A stretch of DNA of 52,154 bases from an uncultured Bacteroides sp. (GCA_958477465.1 CAUEFX010000025.1:1-52154); one strand, 5' to 3'; numbered from the stretch's first letter, positions 41,007 to 52,101 are shown. The notes: generated by a model from the sequence alone, not told the origin. Program-made: numbers and translations.

Positions 41007-44000
41007 TCATTTCTTAAGAATCTTGATGGTACGAACCTCTTTACCGTCTTTCATCACTTTCACCAGGTAAATTCCGCTAGTTCCGATGGTAATACTCATG
41101 TTTTGACCTGCATGAAGAGTTTCTGCCTTTTGAGCAGCAAGCACACCTGATACTGTGTATACAGAAACCTGATAGTTACCGTCTTCTGCAAATTCCACAA
41201 AGAGAAGGTCTTCCACAGTGTACGTGCGCAGTTCACCAGCCTCATTCATATTTTCAACGCCTGTCGTTTTGATAGAAAACACAGGATAATCTTTAGAATC
41301 CGAACCTAACGTGTTTGCAAGTGTTAAAGTTACAATACGGTCATCAGGCTTGGCATAGGATAATTTCGCAGTACCAGCAGTGGAATTACCGGCAGCTTCA
41401 CTGATTACAGCACGTTTGGCAGTCCATGTAGGTAGTGTCTCTATCATATAAGTAGATCCTTCTATGAATGGAGTACCGGAAGTATAAAGTGGGAATTGAG
41501 GAGTCTGAGTTCCGGAACCTTCATTTATCCCTGCTACAATTTTAAATGCGCATACCTTTGCCGCCGGTTTAGTACCCATTGCGGTAAAGAAATGATTTTC
41601 GTCTGCATCCGTATCAAAGCCCCAATATGCCAATACATTGGCAGGAAGATTATTTGCGTCAAGGCCGGCCATTGACTTTTGTACATCTTCCTTAGTCATG
41701 GCTCCATCCCAAATCTGTAATTCATCTACTATACCATTGTTAAAAGTAGCACCTTCGCCACGGCCGCCTCCAAAGCCATACCAGTAATCATTTGGAAGAG
41801 CAAAACGTATCGAGCACCAGTCTTCTGTAGTTCCTGTTACTGCACCAAATGCCCATGTTGATTTCTGAAGAATACCGTTAACATAAAGTTTAGAACGGAA
41901 TTGGCTATTCTCGTTGTATTCGAATGTTAATGCAACGTGATTCCAAGCATTAGGCACAATAACAGCTTCCGGAAAAGTATACTTAAGTTCGGTAGATCCG
42001 CCCTCAGTGGCACTGCGGAATGTATAAGAGTCAAATGTTCCTTTCGAATTAATATTTGACCAGAACCATCCCCAGTTATTTACAGGCCAAGTGCTGGCAC
42101 GGTTTTCAATACTGAAGAATGCCGTACTACCGGGCAAAGAATTGAATAGTATCCATGAAGAGACTGAGAATGTCTTATAAGAGGCAATGCCTAAAGGTGC
42201 AACCTGACCACCTATCCAACCTTCGTCTATTTCAACTCCACGTGATGCCTCACCGTCTGCTTCCCTGCCAGTGTAGCCTAAGGTCAACACTTTTCCTGTT
42301 TCAATCTTTACAGGTGATGCTCCCTCCAGCACTGTTTCTCCGTCAATTGTAAGAGTCTTGATCTGTGGCAAAGCACCTACACTCCAAGCCGTGATCTGTA
42401 CATAAGAGTTGAAACGGCGAGTAGTGTCGGATTCTGTAATTTCGAGATCATAAGCACCGATTTCTTTGATACCTTCCGGAACAGAGAATTTAATGGTGTT
42501 GTTTGCCTCTTTCACAACTTCACCCTCGGCATTGTAAAGTTTCCAACCTGCCAGATTATGCCGTGAATCTACATAAGAAATCTCAAAATCCTCCTCCGGT
42601 TTAATCGTCGTTTTGTCAATCTGAATATCATTGATAGTAGAATACTCACCAAAATCCTCTATATAGTCACTCCATTTAATATCGGAATCTGAATTTGTGT
42701 CTACTGAAACAGCGGCAACACCAAGACGTATCCGTTGTGCTTTATCTGCATCAATAGGAATAGAGTAATACATACCTGCCCAAGAAGTGGTGATACCCAT
42801 GAATACGGGTTCGCCACCTTCTTGCTGCGCATAAAGTTTAAACATTGAGGCGTCCACATCAAGATTGTAAACAGGAGTTCCAACTTCCTTATTGTTAGGC
42901 ATATTAAAAATCACTTTGGCATCAACTCCTTTATGATGGCAACCAACAGCTTTTGCTACTGTAATTTCAGGAGCGACAGGAGTAGAAGTTGTACCGCGAG
43001 TAATGGAAAATTCTCCAAGATAAAGTTCAAGATCCTGTGTATTCTTGAAGTGCAAACCAATCATCGCGATCTCTTTATTGCTGAGTGTGGTGAGAAGACC
43101 GCTGACTTTGAATGTCTTTTCAACCCAAACCTCGTCATCCGCGATTTCTGAAGTTGTTACTACGGCAAGGTTGTTTTCACGCAGAATTGTAGTTTCAGTA
43201 CCTTTTGCAGATAAAATAAGGTTTATATCAGACTTACCATTTACCAATTTATAACGTACTGTAATCACATCATTCGTTTTTAATGTGAAGTCAGTTTTGA
43301 AAAGATGCAGGTATTCGTCAATTGTCGTACCGAAAATACGAAGGCAAGAACCACCTACATAAGCATCATCCCATGTAAACTGAGCATCTAACCCATCAAC
43401 CTGTACATCAGCAGTTTCTCTACCCAGGAATGAGGATGCAAACCAATAACGCCATGTCGGAAGATAATCCTGTACACCTATATTATACCATTCATTGTTA
43501 TTCTGACGTTCACCTTTCCAATTGAAGAAGCGGCCGTTACCTAAATTGAAGAATGTTATAAATGGCTCTTCAGACAGATCCCAACTCAAAGAACTACGTG
43601 CAGACATATATGCTGACATACCAAACCACTTCTCATTGGGGAAGTGATTGGCGGCATCATAGATATCTATTGTTTTTATCGGATTACGGTTTCCATTAGT
43701 AAAAAACATTTCAAGAACATTTTGATAAGTCGTCTGTTTAGCTAGGTCCGAACTACCCTGTTTGGAGCGACCTGCCCAAAGCATATTACGTTCGTGTGCT
43801 CCCCACAATCCGATAGACATCGGATAATCAGCAAGGGTAGTCCATGTAGAAGGGTCTCCTCCCTGCATATTAAAGCCTGCATAAATATCGAACGGATCAC
43901 GTCCAGGAGCAATCTCCTGAAAGTTGGAAAGGGAACTTAGCACGTTTGCCCTCCACCAATTATAATTAAAGAAAAGTGAGGTACGTATATGTTCGCCGTC

Positions 44001-44759
44001 TCCAAATGTTTCTTTATTGTGACTGCCGATACCAGTATCAAAAGATATGTTGGCATTATCATTGGTACCGTCATACCACATATTTTCAGCTACACTATTA
44101 CCTTTATCAGTGAGGTATTTGTGAATGAATTCATGTTGTTCACGAAGTGCCAATAGGGTCGCTTTAGATCCTCCGGAGAATTCTGAATTGTAACCTAAGC
44201 CATCCACTCCATGATAATGAAGAAATTTTGCCAATTTTTCTTTATCAAGGGCCGCTTGATCATTTAAAGCTTTAGACCATCCTGCGGTAATACTACCATA
44301 AGGAATACTTGCAACACCAGACACGGCCACACCATTTTTGTGGGCAACATCGGCAAATCCACCTGGAATCCATCCGTGAGGCGAAGTCCAATTTCCATAA
44401 TGGTTTACATAAGACCATGTGCTGAATACCTCGCCATCGAACACACCATTGGGACGTACATTCGGATTACTTCCAGTGGCATTGCCTGCGGGAACCCAAA
44501 AAACAAGTTTTTTATCATTACCCTCATTTAATGTTTCATTAACCTGGGTTGCAGCATTACGGAAGCGCTCTTTCGGTTTCACACGGGAGATGTAAAAATT
44601 CTCGTCTTCAAACAAAGGAGTACCTGGAGTCCATTCAGTCACATAACCGGCCAGACCTTCACTGCTGGGCCATACCATGTAGCCTTCTTTCAATTCTTGC
44701 GCATTGGCAGAAAGAGAAAAGACTGCAATTCCGGAAAGTAAAAGTAATTTTCTTTTCAT
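41007..44759 (-). CDS. GH85 endo-beta-N-acetylglucosaminidase with C-terminal sorting-like tail
   Basis: A 1250-residue exported enzyme (signal peptide MKRKLLLLSGIAVFSLSANA). Residues ~20-480 match GH85, which cuts between the two core GlcNAc residues of N-glycans by substrate-assisted catalysis. The N-x-E catalytic pair is Asn191 and Glu193 in VDGLGYNSEFSGG; family elements ENMWYDG and FFNYNWWRANVL follow. The middle has beta-sandwich modules, and residues ~870-1060 form a LamG/concanavalin-like domain (SIENRASTWP, LKYTFPEAVIVPNAWNHVALTFEYN). The last ~70 residues (YQVSVYTVSGVLAAQ ... GIYLVKVMKDGKEVRTIKILKK) look like a type IX secretion sorting domain. As last gene of the SusC/SusD operon it should release glycans at the cell surface. 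Confidence 0.88.
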   Translation of the reverse strand: MKRKLLLLSGIAVFSLSANAQELKEGYMVWPSSEGLAGYVTEWTPGTPLFEDENFYISRVKPKERFRNAATQVNETLNEGNDKKLVFWVPAGNATGSNPNVRPNGVFDGEVFSTWSYVNHYGNWTSPHGWIPGGFADVAHKNGVAVSGVASIPYGSITAGWSKALNDQAALDKEKLAKFLHYHGVDGLGYNSEFSGGSKATLLALREQHEFIHKYLTDKGNSVAENMWYDGTNDNANISFDTGIGSHNKETFGDGEHIRTSLFFNYNWWRANVLSSLSNFQEIAPGRDPFDIYAGFNMQGGDPSTWTTLADYPMSIGLWGAHERNMLWAGRSKQGSSDLAKQTTYQNVLEMFFTNGNRNPIKTIDIYDAANHFPNEKWFGMSAYMSARSSLSWDLSEEPFITFFNLGNGRFFNWKGERQNNNEWYNIGVQDYLPTWRYWFASSFLGRETADVQVDGLDAQFTWDDAYVGGSCLRIFGTTIDEYLHLFKTDFTLKTNDVITVRYKLVNGKSDINLILSAKGTETTILRENNLAVVTTSEIADDEVWVEKTFKVSGLLTTLSNKEIAMIGLHFKNTQDLELYLGEFSITRGTTSTPVAPEITVAKAVGCHHKGVDAKVIFNMPNNKEVGTPVYNLDVDASMFKLYAQQEGGEPVFMGITTSWAGMYYSIPIDADKAQRIRLGVAAVSVDTNSDSDIKWSDYIEDFGEYSTINDIQIDKTTIKPEEDFEISYVDSRHNLAGWKLYNAEGEVVKEANNTIKFSVPEGIKEIGAYDLEITESDTTRRFNSYVQITAWSVGALPQIKTLTIDGETVLEGASPVKIETGKVLTLGYTGREADGEASRGVEIDEGWIGGQVAPLGIASYKTFSVSSWILFNSLPGSTAFFSIENRASTWPVNNWGWFWSNINSKGTFDSYTFRSATEGGSTELKYTFPEAVIVPNAWNHVALTFEYNENSQFRSKLYVNGILQKSTWAFGAVTGTTEDWCSIRFALPNDYWYGFGGGRGEGATFNNGIVDELQIWDGAMTKEDVQKSMAGLDANNLPANVLAYWGFDTDADENHFFTAMGTKPAAKVCAFKIVAGINEGSGTQTPQFPLYTSGTPFIEGSTYMIETLPTWTAKRAVISEAAGNSTAGTAKLSYAKPDDRIVTLTLANTLGSDSKDYPVFSIKTTGVENMNEAGELRTYTVEDLLFVEFAEDGNYQVSVYTVSGVLAAQKAETLHAGQNMSITIGTSGIYLVKVMKDGKEVRTIKILKK

Positions 44760-44874
44760 GGAACGTTTTTTTAAGTTAAAAAATTATTTATATAATTCAC
44801 GAATTGTTTATTGGAGATAATCTTCTTGAGACAAGAGATTTGAAGCTGAGAGTCTCAAACCTCTTACCGACATG

Positions 44875-46821
44875 TTATTGAAGTCCCAAAACGTTATCCG
44901 CTTTTAACGTGAACATTTTATCGGTAGTTACTGAAACTGTAAGATCAAACGAGATCAATGCGTTCCCCTCATTATCAGAAGCTATAGTCACATATCCAGA
45001 GGTGACAGGTGCTTCCGCTTCATCAATATTGATACTTGCCGGATAGCTACTAACCTGATAAGTACCGTCATAGCTACCACCGGAATATGCATCGGTCAAT
45101 GTGATGACAAGTTTCTGTCCGGATTTCCGAGTGACATATACCATAATATCTTTTCCACTTTCGGAAGGTATTACAATTGTATTCTCATGGTCTGTATCAG
45201 AAGATGTATATATCTGGTCCTGCGGTAAATCAATAACCCTAACGTCAGCTCCATCAGACTTGATACCGGCTACTTCTGCCTGAATCGTGGCAGTTCCCAG
45301 TGCCACAGCGGTAATTATACCTTTGGTATTATCCTTTCCGGCTTGTACAGCGTAAAGGATTGAAGTGTCGGACGATATCCAGTTTACCTCATAAGGGTTC
45401 ATACCGTCTGAAGTAGTCCTTGCATTGATTCCCCACTGTACAGATTGACCGACAAACATAACACGTTGATTGCCTTCTTTCCACAGTACACTTTTGATAC
45501 CCTCGGTAATCGTTACCGGTATTTCGAGCTGTTTGTCATTGGATGTCAATATAAGCTTGGTCTCACCGATCTCTAAACCTTTAAGGATTATCAAATTTCC
45601 ATCATATTTACCAACTTCTATGATATTGGGATCTTCCGCCACGATTACCGGTTTGTGGTAAGCATAAGAAGTTATCGGATCAACTCCCGTTGTGAGCATG
45701 ATAAAGCCGCCTACAGGTATCTTTACAGTTTCATGGCTCACGATTATTTCTTTTACTGGATAGCGGTTCTTGTAATCCTGAACACTGAATATCGCAACAA
45801 GCACGGTATCCGGAGTTATACAATGGAATTCCGCCTCGCCTTCTTCAATGCCAGCCTGTACTGTCAATACAGCATCAAATCCCTGATTCTCGACAAATTC
45901 CTCATATTTTTCGGATACGACGACTGCACTGCCGGATATTGTCTCCCAGCGATATGAGCCATAAGCCGCTTCGATGTCTTCAATGGCACCGCTTTCTGTA
46001 TTGATGGCCACCCGTACGGTCATTTCCGAATTGATGTCCATACTCGACTCATTCATGTAAGCAAACCATTGTGGCAAAACACTCCTGTCCGGTCTGGTTT
46101 CCAAATAAGTCATCTCAGAAAATTTTTCACCATAGAAAGTCGCTAGAAGTTTCGGTGCCGATATCACTGTACAACTTGCTGTTTTTGCGGAAGATCCATC
46201 GCCAATGGAAACTGTAATCTTTCCTTCCCTGGCTGCACGTGGTGCAGAATAATGTACCGCTACCAGTCCTTTGTCTTTATATACAGTCATCGGAATTCTG
46301 AAAGCTTCAAATCCTTCAATTGTATACTGAGGTTCAAAATCCTCCAACAGTTCTTTTGGGGAAACAGCAAATAAGACTGAATCATGTACAATATTATAGC
46401 TATTCCTTGAAGAAATAACAGCTCCGCTTTCATTTATCGGAGTAATCCCATCCGGAAGATTTGTAGTGATGATAATAGAAGTAAGAGCGTACTTGCCGTT
46501 CACCAGTTCTGCTCTTAGTTTGGTCTCTTTACCCTGTGCACCTGCCACGCAGACAACCGCCGTGTCACCCAGCACTTTTGCCACTTTCTCGTCTAATACC
46601 GTCCAAGTTATAGGAGTTTCTATACGATTACCGCTTAAATTGGTAACTACCGCTGAGATTGTCACCGTATCACCCATTCTCAATGTGATATCCATAGGAT
46701 TGATGGTAATATAGACCTCAGATGCACCTTCTAACGTCTCATCCTCATTACATCCCACAAATATGCCCATACATGAGACAGCAGCTATCAAAAAGAATAT
46801 TATGTTTCTATATAGTTTCAT
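44875..46821 (-). CDS. Surface lipoprotein with Ig-like (BIG2-type) domains
   Basis: A 648-residue lipoprotein with lipobox FVGC at Cys24, followed by the acidic NEDETLE stretch typical of Bacteroides surface export. At least two Ig-like repeats are visible: about 36-115 (YITINPMDITLRMGDTVTISAVV ... TWTVLDEKVAKVLGD) and about 440-530 (RVMFVGQSVQWGINART ... WISSDTSILYAVQAG). The third position after susD in a glycan operon suggests a surface glycan-binding protein. No enzyme motif is seen. It starts 11 bases after susD. Confidence 0.8.
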   Translation of the reverse strand: MKLYRNIIFFLIAAVSCMGIFVGCNEDETLEGASEVYITINPMDITLRMGDTVTISAVVTNLSGNRIETPITWTVLDEKVAKVLGDTAVVCVAGAQGKETKLRAELVNGKYALTSIIITTNLPDGITPINESGAVISSRNSYNIVHDSVLFAVSPKELLEDFEPQYTIEGFEAFRIPMTVYKDKGLVAVHYSAPRAAREGKITVSIGDGSSAKTASCTVISAPKLLATFYGEKFSEMTYLETRPDRSVLPQWFAYMNESSMDINSEMTVRVAINTESGAIEDIEAAYGSYRWETISGSAVVVSEKYEEFVENQGFDAVLTVQAGIEEGEAEFHCITPDTVLVAIFSVQDYKNRYPVKEIIVSHETVKIPVGGFIMLTTGVDPITSYAYHKPVIVAEDPNIIEVGKYDGNLIILKGLEIGETKLILTSNDKQLEIPVTITEGIKSVLWKEGNQRVMFVGQSVQWGINARTTSDGMNPYEVNWISSDTSILYAVQAGKDNTKGIITAVALGTATIQAEVAGIKSDGADVRVIDLPQDQIYTSSDTDHENTIVIPSESGKDIMVYVTRKSGQKLVITLTDAYSGGSYDGTYQVSSYPASINIDEAEAPVTSGYVTIASDNEGNALISFDLTVSVTTDKMFTLKADNVLGLQ

Positions 46822-46832
46822 TTTAAATGATA

Positions 46833-48593
46833 TTAAAAGTTTACCGGAATTACCAGATTATATTTGTTGTCAGGGCTTTTTTCACCACGCTGTTCGGTAG
46901 GTATATCCCAAAATACCCGTGTACTCCCCAGATTGGGTGCACCAAGCGCTTCTTCAAGTGAAGTTATCTCAAGCGTATTATTGGATGTTTTCACTAAAGG
47001 TATCCGGCGGAGTTGAAGTTCCAAATCCACATCATCCATATCGCCATTGGAATAAACAGGAAACAGGCGTGGATACCCTGTACGACGGAATGTGGTCCAA
47101 GCCTCTCCGCTCATCGGAAAGTTAGCGATGTACTTCTGAGTGATGATTTTTTCCAACTTCAATTCATCAATATCCGCTTCATTCCATTTCACATCCACTT
47201 TTACACGACCCTTGATGTTATGAATTCCATTGAACGGATCTGTATAATCCACATCTTTCACCTCTGTCCGATTGATATATTCATCTATTACACTTTGGTT
47301 GGTAATTCCATTTTCCTCAAACGCCAGACGGATACCGGCTTCGTAAAAGTCTTTTGCGGTTCCGCCCATCGACCAGCCTCTAAGCGCACCTTCGGCACGG
47401 AGAAACAAGCACTCGACACGTTTCAAGAAGGGCTGATGCATGAATTTATATTTATCGGTTAATACGGCAAAAGGTCCATATCCACTCTTTCTGTCCGAGG
47501 TGTTTATCTGCTTCATGTCGATACCGGCACGTATGCCATATACATCGTTCGAAGCCATAATCCCAGTATTCTTATCCTTAATAGTATACGGGTTTGTATC
47601 GAACCATTCTGTCAACAACGGATTCTCAAAATGCTTCAGAATGTTTTCCAATGATGCATTCAAACGGAGATCATTCCAATCATTACAAATCCTCCACAAA
47701 CAGCATGCTACCTCAGCGACCGGATAGTAAGCTATGTCCTTGGCGTCATATTCAGTAAGTACCCCGATCTCATCGGCTACAGCTTCTTCGGCTCTTTGCT
47801 GAGCTTTGGCTGCGTCATATTTTACAATATTCATAGCCATCCGGAGTTTAATGCTATTGGCAAACTTCACCCAACGGCGCCAATCTCCATAAGAAATGTC
47901 CTTACCATTTACATTTTCTATTTTTTCTAATTCTGTTTGCGAAGGTTGCCGTTCTTTCAAAATACCAATAGCCTCATCCAAATCATTGAAGATCTTATCA
48001 TAAATATCGGCTCCCGTCTCATAAGCCAACGGCGGAACACGCTTTACATTACGCCAGTCCGTGAAAGGAGCAGCTCCATAGAAGTCGACAATTTCATGAC
48101 CAGCATACGCTTGTATAATCAGGGCAACAGCACGCCATTCCGGTTTTCCAAGTTCAGTAGCATGCAAAATGGCATTTACCGACTGTGTAAAGATCTGATT
48201 ACTGTTCGCACCACCCAGATAATCATTTGGATATGAATACAAAGTAGGTAACGGTCCTCCAAATGTGAAATTTCCTTTTGAGGTAGTCCAATATCCGGCA
48301 TAGTTATCAATATTATTCGCACGAGCATATTGATAGTCATGAGCTTGCCAATCTCCCCCCGGTTCGTGTGAATAATTAATCATAAAAGGAATAGCCCCCC
48401 GGAGTTCTTTTTCGAGGACAGTAATGTCAGTAGCTCCCGCACCTGCCTCATTGGTATTGTCCATCTCTTCCTGTTTGCCTATCATCCACGGATATTCTTC
48501 AGGAAACTGATCACCGCAACTGATAAGTATACCTGCCGACAATAAAGATCCGGTAATAAGGCCAATCAAACATATTATTTTTTTCATTTTCAT
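46833..48593 (-). CDS. susD: SusD/RagB-family glycan-binding lipoprotein
   Basis: A 586-residue SusD-like protein that covers the SusC channel and binds the glycan. The lipobox is LISC at Cys26. The family's TPR-like helical region is at ~170-300 (GKPEWRAVALIIQAYAGHEIVDFYGAAPFTDW, DLDEAIGILKER, WRRWVKFANSIKLRMAMNI), and the C-terminal part has the usual LRRIPL ending (DLELQLRRIPLVK). It fits the SusD-like_2 subgroup. It lies 26 bases after susC and 11 bases before the lipoprotein gene. Confidence 0.93.
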   Translation of the reverse strand: MKMKKIICLIGLITGSLLSAGILISCGDQFPEEYPWMIGKQEEMDNTNEAGAGATDITVLEKELRGAIPFMINYSHEPGGDWQAHDYQYARANNIDNYAGYWTTSKGNFTFGGPLPTLYSYPNDYLGGANSNQIFTQSVNAILHATELGKPEWRAVALIIQAYAGHEIVDFYGAAPFTDWRNVKRVPPLAYETGADIYDKIFNDLDEAIGILKERQPSQTELEKIENVNGKDISYGDWRRWVKFANSIKLRMAMNIVKYDAAKAQQRAEEAVADEIGVLTEYDAKDIAYYPVAEVACCLWRICNDWNDLRLNASLENILKHFENPLLTEWFDTNPYTIKDKNTGIMASNDVYGIRAGIDMKQINTSDRKSGYGPFAVLTDKYKFMHQPFLKRVECLFLRAEGALRGWSMGGTAKDFYEAGIRLAFEENGITNQSVIDEYINRTEVKDVDYTDPFNGIHNIKGRVKVDVKWNEADIDELKLEKIITQKYIANFPMSGEAWTTFRRTGYPRLFPVYSNGDMDDVDLELQLRRIPLVKTSNNTLEITSLEEALGAPNLGSTRVFWDIPTEQRGEKSPDNKYNLVIPVNF

Positions 48594-48619
48594 AATTTAT
48601 TTAAGAAGATATACTTGGT

Positions 48620-51600
48620 TTAAAAGTTAAATTTTAGAGTCAATGCATAACTACGTGTAGTAGGTAATGAATAACAGTCGATACCTGAGAAGCCGTTAGC
48701 TGCTGATACAGAAATATCCGGATCTACCGGTGAATCCTTATAGATGAAAAATGCATTCTTTATGGAAAATTGCGCCGTCATTCCTCTATTTTTACCAAAT
48801 AAGTTGACAAAGTTGTAACTCAAAGAGATGTCACGCACGCGGAAGTTTGTAGCATTGTAAACATAATCCTCCATAGGGTAAGCGCCAATAGTCATATAAT
48901 AATTCTCAACAGAAACTTTATTACCCGATCCATCGGGGAGTTCTTTAAGGACATACTCTTTACCATTTTGTGTGACACGTTCACCATTCAGACGGTCTTG
49001 GGCCGAACGTTCTGAAAGTCCATACAAATCAAGGTCAGGTTCTGTTAGGGACATTACTTTGCCTCCAACACGTCCGTCAATAAGAAAATACAATGTAAGA
49101 TTCTTCCAGGAAAAAGTATTATTCCACCCGAGAGTAACGGGAGAAGCTGTATTACCTACATACGTTTTATACTCACCAGATTCCATTTTAGGTACGGCAG
49201 TTCCATAATCATCAGCTCCACTGATTTTTATATATCCGTTTTCATCACGGGTAAATGAGTTGACATAAATGTCTCCATAGCGACCACCTTCCACATATTT
49301 GATTTTGAATGCATTGGTCCCCATTTGTACCGTATAAGGAGCCCCACTTTCCGTTTTATAAGTTTCTAATATGCGATTGTCATTCCAGGCAATATTGAAT
49401 CCTGTCTGCCAACGCCAATCACGACCGATATTCCAACGATAAGCCGCAGAAAACTCGAGGCCATAGTTACGGATTTTTCCTGTATTGACAGGTTTGGACT
49501 CACCATTGGCTGTAGTGACATTAAGAAACTGATTGCGGAGAGTAGAATTATAGTACGTAATGTCGAAATTGAATTTGTTATCAAACATCCATACATCCAC
49601 ACCTGTCTCAAACGAAGTCGTAGTCTCAGGTTTGGGGTCGTCAAACAATGGAGGACGGGTATTTACAGTTCCATTACCGAAATCGTAACTCTGCCGAGCG
49701 AAAAGAGTATTAGGAATCGGATTACCTACCACGGACCAACTGCCTCGCCACTTCAGCTGATTGAGCCAATCCATTTTTGGCAAAAACTTGTCAATAAGAA
49801 CATTGATGCCGGCTGAATAGTAGTCGAAAGAACTGTATCCGCCTCCTTGCGTAAATTGTTGAAAAGATTGTGACCAGTCTACACGATAACTGCCGTCAAG
49901 GTACACTCTGTCGAACAGCCCGATAGAAGCTGTAGCAAAAACAGCAGTGCTCCAGTCAGAATAGTTCCAACTGTCATTGGCTGAAGTTGCACTTCCATTC
50001 GGATTTGTAGGACGACTATATTTACTGTTTTGAGGAATGAATGCATTAGGTAAACCACAAGTGTCAATATTGGTAGTTATAGATGTATTACGGCTATAAT
50101 GCCGAGTGAAACTGGTACCCACTGCCGCATTAACATCAATTTTATCATCAAAGCGATCATTGTAAGAAACCATGTGGTCGTTATAAATATCGCTTGTACG
50201 TGAGTCCCTGGAATAATACTTACCACCTACATAATCAAAAGCTGTACGATTCATTCCGGCATATTCTTCATTCAGATTGTTTTGAAGTACATAGTCTATA
50301 CTAAGACGCGTCTGGTACTTTATATTTTTCCAGATTTTTGCATCCAAAGTAATGTTCCCCATCAAACGGTCGCGCTTCAACACATCGTTATACATATTAG
50401 CCACCCAATATGGGTTATTCAGATATTGATCATACCAGTACCAAGTTTGCACAGGCTGTCCTACTAATTTAGGATTTCCTTTTGTCGGATTACTTACAAT
50501 GTCATCCGCTATCGTGCCGCTATGTTTGTAATTATGTTTAAAATAACGCATGTCAACATCTGCCGGAGTACGATACAGAGGGTAGAGTGTACTTAATGCT
50601 TTACCTACAACCGGGGCATTATTCGTTTTTTGATGTATCCAGTTAAGAGTTGTACTAATATTAACACGTTTATCAAACAAAGAGAATGCTTCTTTAAGCA
50701 TCACATTGTTACGGCGAAAATCATTGTTTGGTATCTGCCCTGTTTGATATGTATTGTTGTAGGAGAAATACGTACGGGAATTTTCTGTCCCTCCACTAAG
50801 TGTTATACCATTATTTAGTGTAACACCTGAATTAAAGAAATCCTTTGCTGCATTACGGGCGGAACTCATCAGGTAAGGTGCGGATGCCAGCTCATCAGCC
50901 GATCGTGTACCGATTTCAGGCCCCCACGCAGCCCATTGGTTATTATCGCTAAGACCGAATATCTGTTGGGTCTGGGGATATGTTGCCATCGTCTCAATAG
51001 ATGTACTACTGGAAATATCCACTTTAATAGAACCGGAAGCCCCCGATTTGGTTGTAATGACGATTACACCGTTATTGGCTGCACTTCCATAAAGTGCAGC
51101 AGCATTCGGTCCTTTAAGAATGGTCATGTTTTCAATATCTTCCGGATTAATGGTAGATAAAAGATCATCTCCACTGCGTCCACCCCCATAAGCTATGCCG
51201 TCTGTTACTTGGCTTCCCATACCGTCTTGCATCGGTACGCCGTCAATAACGATTAACGGTTGATTGGTTCCAAGAATGGAAGTGGAACCGCGGAGTACTA
51301 TTTTGGAGGCTCCGCCACCAGCACCGGTATTGTTGGGGGTAATCGTAAGACCGGCACTCTTTCCTTGAAGCGAATTGATAAAATTCGTTTCTTTGATACG
51401 GGTTACTTCATCATTTTTGATGGTTTGAGCTGCATAAGTCAGGGTTTTCGCTTCACGGGTTATTCCCATGGCTGTTACCACAACCTCACTTAGAACTTGG
51501 GTGTCTTCTTTCAATATAATATTAAAATTGTTAGTACCCGCCACTGATAGCACTGCTTTTTGGTAGCCTATATAGCTGAACTCGAGTATGGTGTTATTAT

Positions 51601-52090
51601 CAGGAATCTCTATAGAATAATTACCGTCGATATCAGTAATGACTCCTGTAGTGGTTCCTTTCACCAATACACTTACACCAATCAGCGGCTCTCCGAAATC
51701 ATCGGAAACCAATCCTTTGATAATACGTTTATTTTGCTGGGTCACCTCTTTTACAGCACTGGTATTTTCAGAAGAATAGAGTACCAAGTGATTGTCTTTC
51801 ACTGTAAATGTCGCATTTGTATTTTTTAGCAGGTCCGCCATGACGGAAGTCAATTTCCGACGGTCTGCTTTCACCGATACAATACGGTCGGGATTCACAT
51901 CTTTGGTATTGTAAACAATACGTAATGAAGTCTGACGGCCGATCTCATTCAGGACTTTACTTAATGGAACATTGGAAAGGTCCAAACTTATGGCTACATC
52001 ATTCTGCGCTGTAGCATGCATAAGGAATGGAACAAAAAGAAATAGGGAAAACAACAAGAGTTCGATCTTGTACTTTAGATTTTTTTTCAT
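48620..52090 (-). CDS. susC: SusC/RagA TonB-dependent transporter with STN domain
   Basis: A 1156-residue outer-membrane transporter. Signal peptide to about residue 29; an STN (secretin/TonB short N-terminal) domain at ~31-105 (ISLDLSNVPLSKVLNEIGRQ ... FTVKDNHLVLYSS); a carboxypeptidase-regulatory-like domain at ~120-195 (IIKGLVSDDFGEPLIGVSVLVKG); the TonB-box region EVVVTAMG; the plug domain (LQGKSAGLTITPNN, IVIDGVPMQDG); then the 22-strand barrel ending in SYALTLKFNF. The STN domain in a SusC protein normally contacts an anti-sigma factor, so the operon is probably induced by an ECF sigma/anti-sigma pair encoded to the right. First gene of the operon. Confidence 0.95.
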   Translation of the reverse strand: MKKNLKYKIELLLFSLFLFVPFLMHATAQNDVAISLDLSNVPLSKVLNEIGRQTSLRIVYNTKDVNPDRIVSVKADRRKLTSVMADLLKNTNATFTVKDNHLVLYSSENTSAVKEVTQQNKRIIKGLVSDDFGEPLIGVSVLVKGTTTGVITDIDGNYSIEIPDNNTILEFSYIGYQKAVLSVAGTNNFNIILKEDTQVLSEVVVTAMGITREAKTLTYAAQTIKNDEVTRIKETNFINSLQGKSAGLTITPNNTGAGGGASKIVLRGSTSILGTNQPLIVIDGVPMQDGMGSQVTDGIAYGGGRSGDDLLSTINPEDIENMTILKGPNAAALYGSAANNGVIVITTKSGASGSIKVDISSSTSIETMATYPQTQQIFGLSDNNQWAAWGPEIGTRSADELASAPYLMSSARNAAKDFFNSGVTLNNGITLSGGTENSRTYFSYNNTYQTGQIPNNDFRRNNVMLKEAFSLFDKRVNISTTLNWIHQKTNNAPVVGKALSTLYPLYRTPADVDMRYFKHNYKHSGTIADDIVSNPTKGNPKLVGQPVQTWYWYDQYLNNPYWVANMYNDVLKRDRLMGNITLDAKIWKNIKYQTRLSIDYVLQNNLNEEYAGMNRTAFDYVGGKYYSRDSRTSDIYNDHMVSYNDRFDDKIDVNAAVGTSFTRHYSRNTSITTNIDTCGLPNAFIPQNSKYSRPTNPNGSATSANDSWNYSDWSTAVFATASIGLFDRVYLDGSYRVDWSQSFQQFTQGGGYSSFDYYSAGINVLIDKFLPKMDWLNQLKWRGSWSVVGNPIPNTLFARQSYDFGNGTVNTRPPLFDDPKPETTTSFETGVDVWMFDNKFNFDITYYNSTLRNQFLNVTTANGESKPVNTGKIRNYGLEFSAAYRWNIGRDWRWQTGFNIAWNDNRILETYKTESGAPYTVQMGTNAFKIKYVEGGRYGDIYVNSFTRDENGYIKISGADDYGTAVPKMESGEYKTYVGNTASPVTLGWNNTFSWKNLTLYFLIDGRVGGKVMSLTEPDLDLYGLSERSAQDRLNGERVTQNGKEYVLKELPDGSGNKVSVENYYMTIGAYPMEDYVYNATNFRVRDISLSYNFVNLFGKNRGMTAQFSIKNAFFIYKDSPVDPDISVSAANGFSGIDCYSLPTTRSYALTLKFNF

Positions 52091-52101
52091 TTAGTATTCT
52101 T

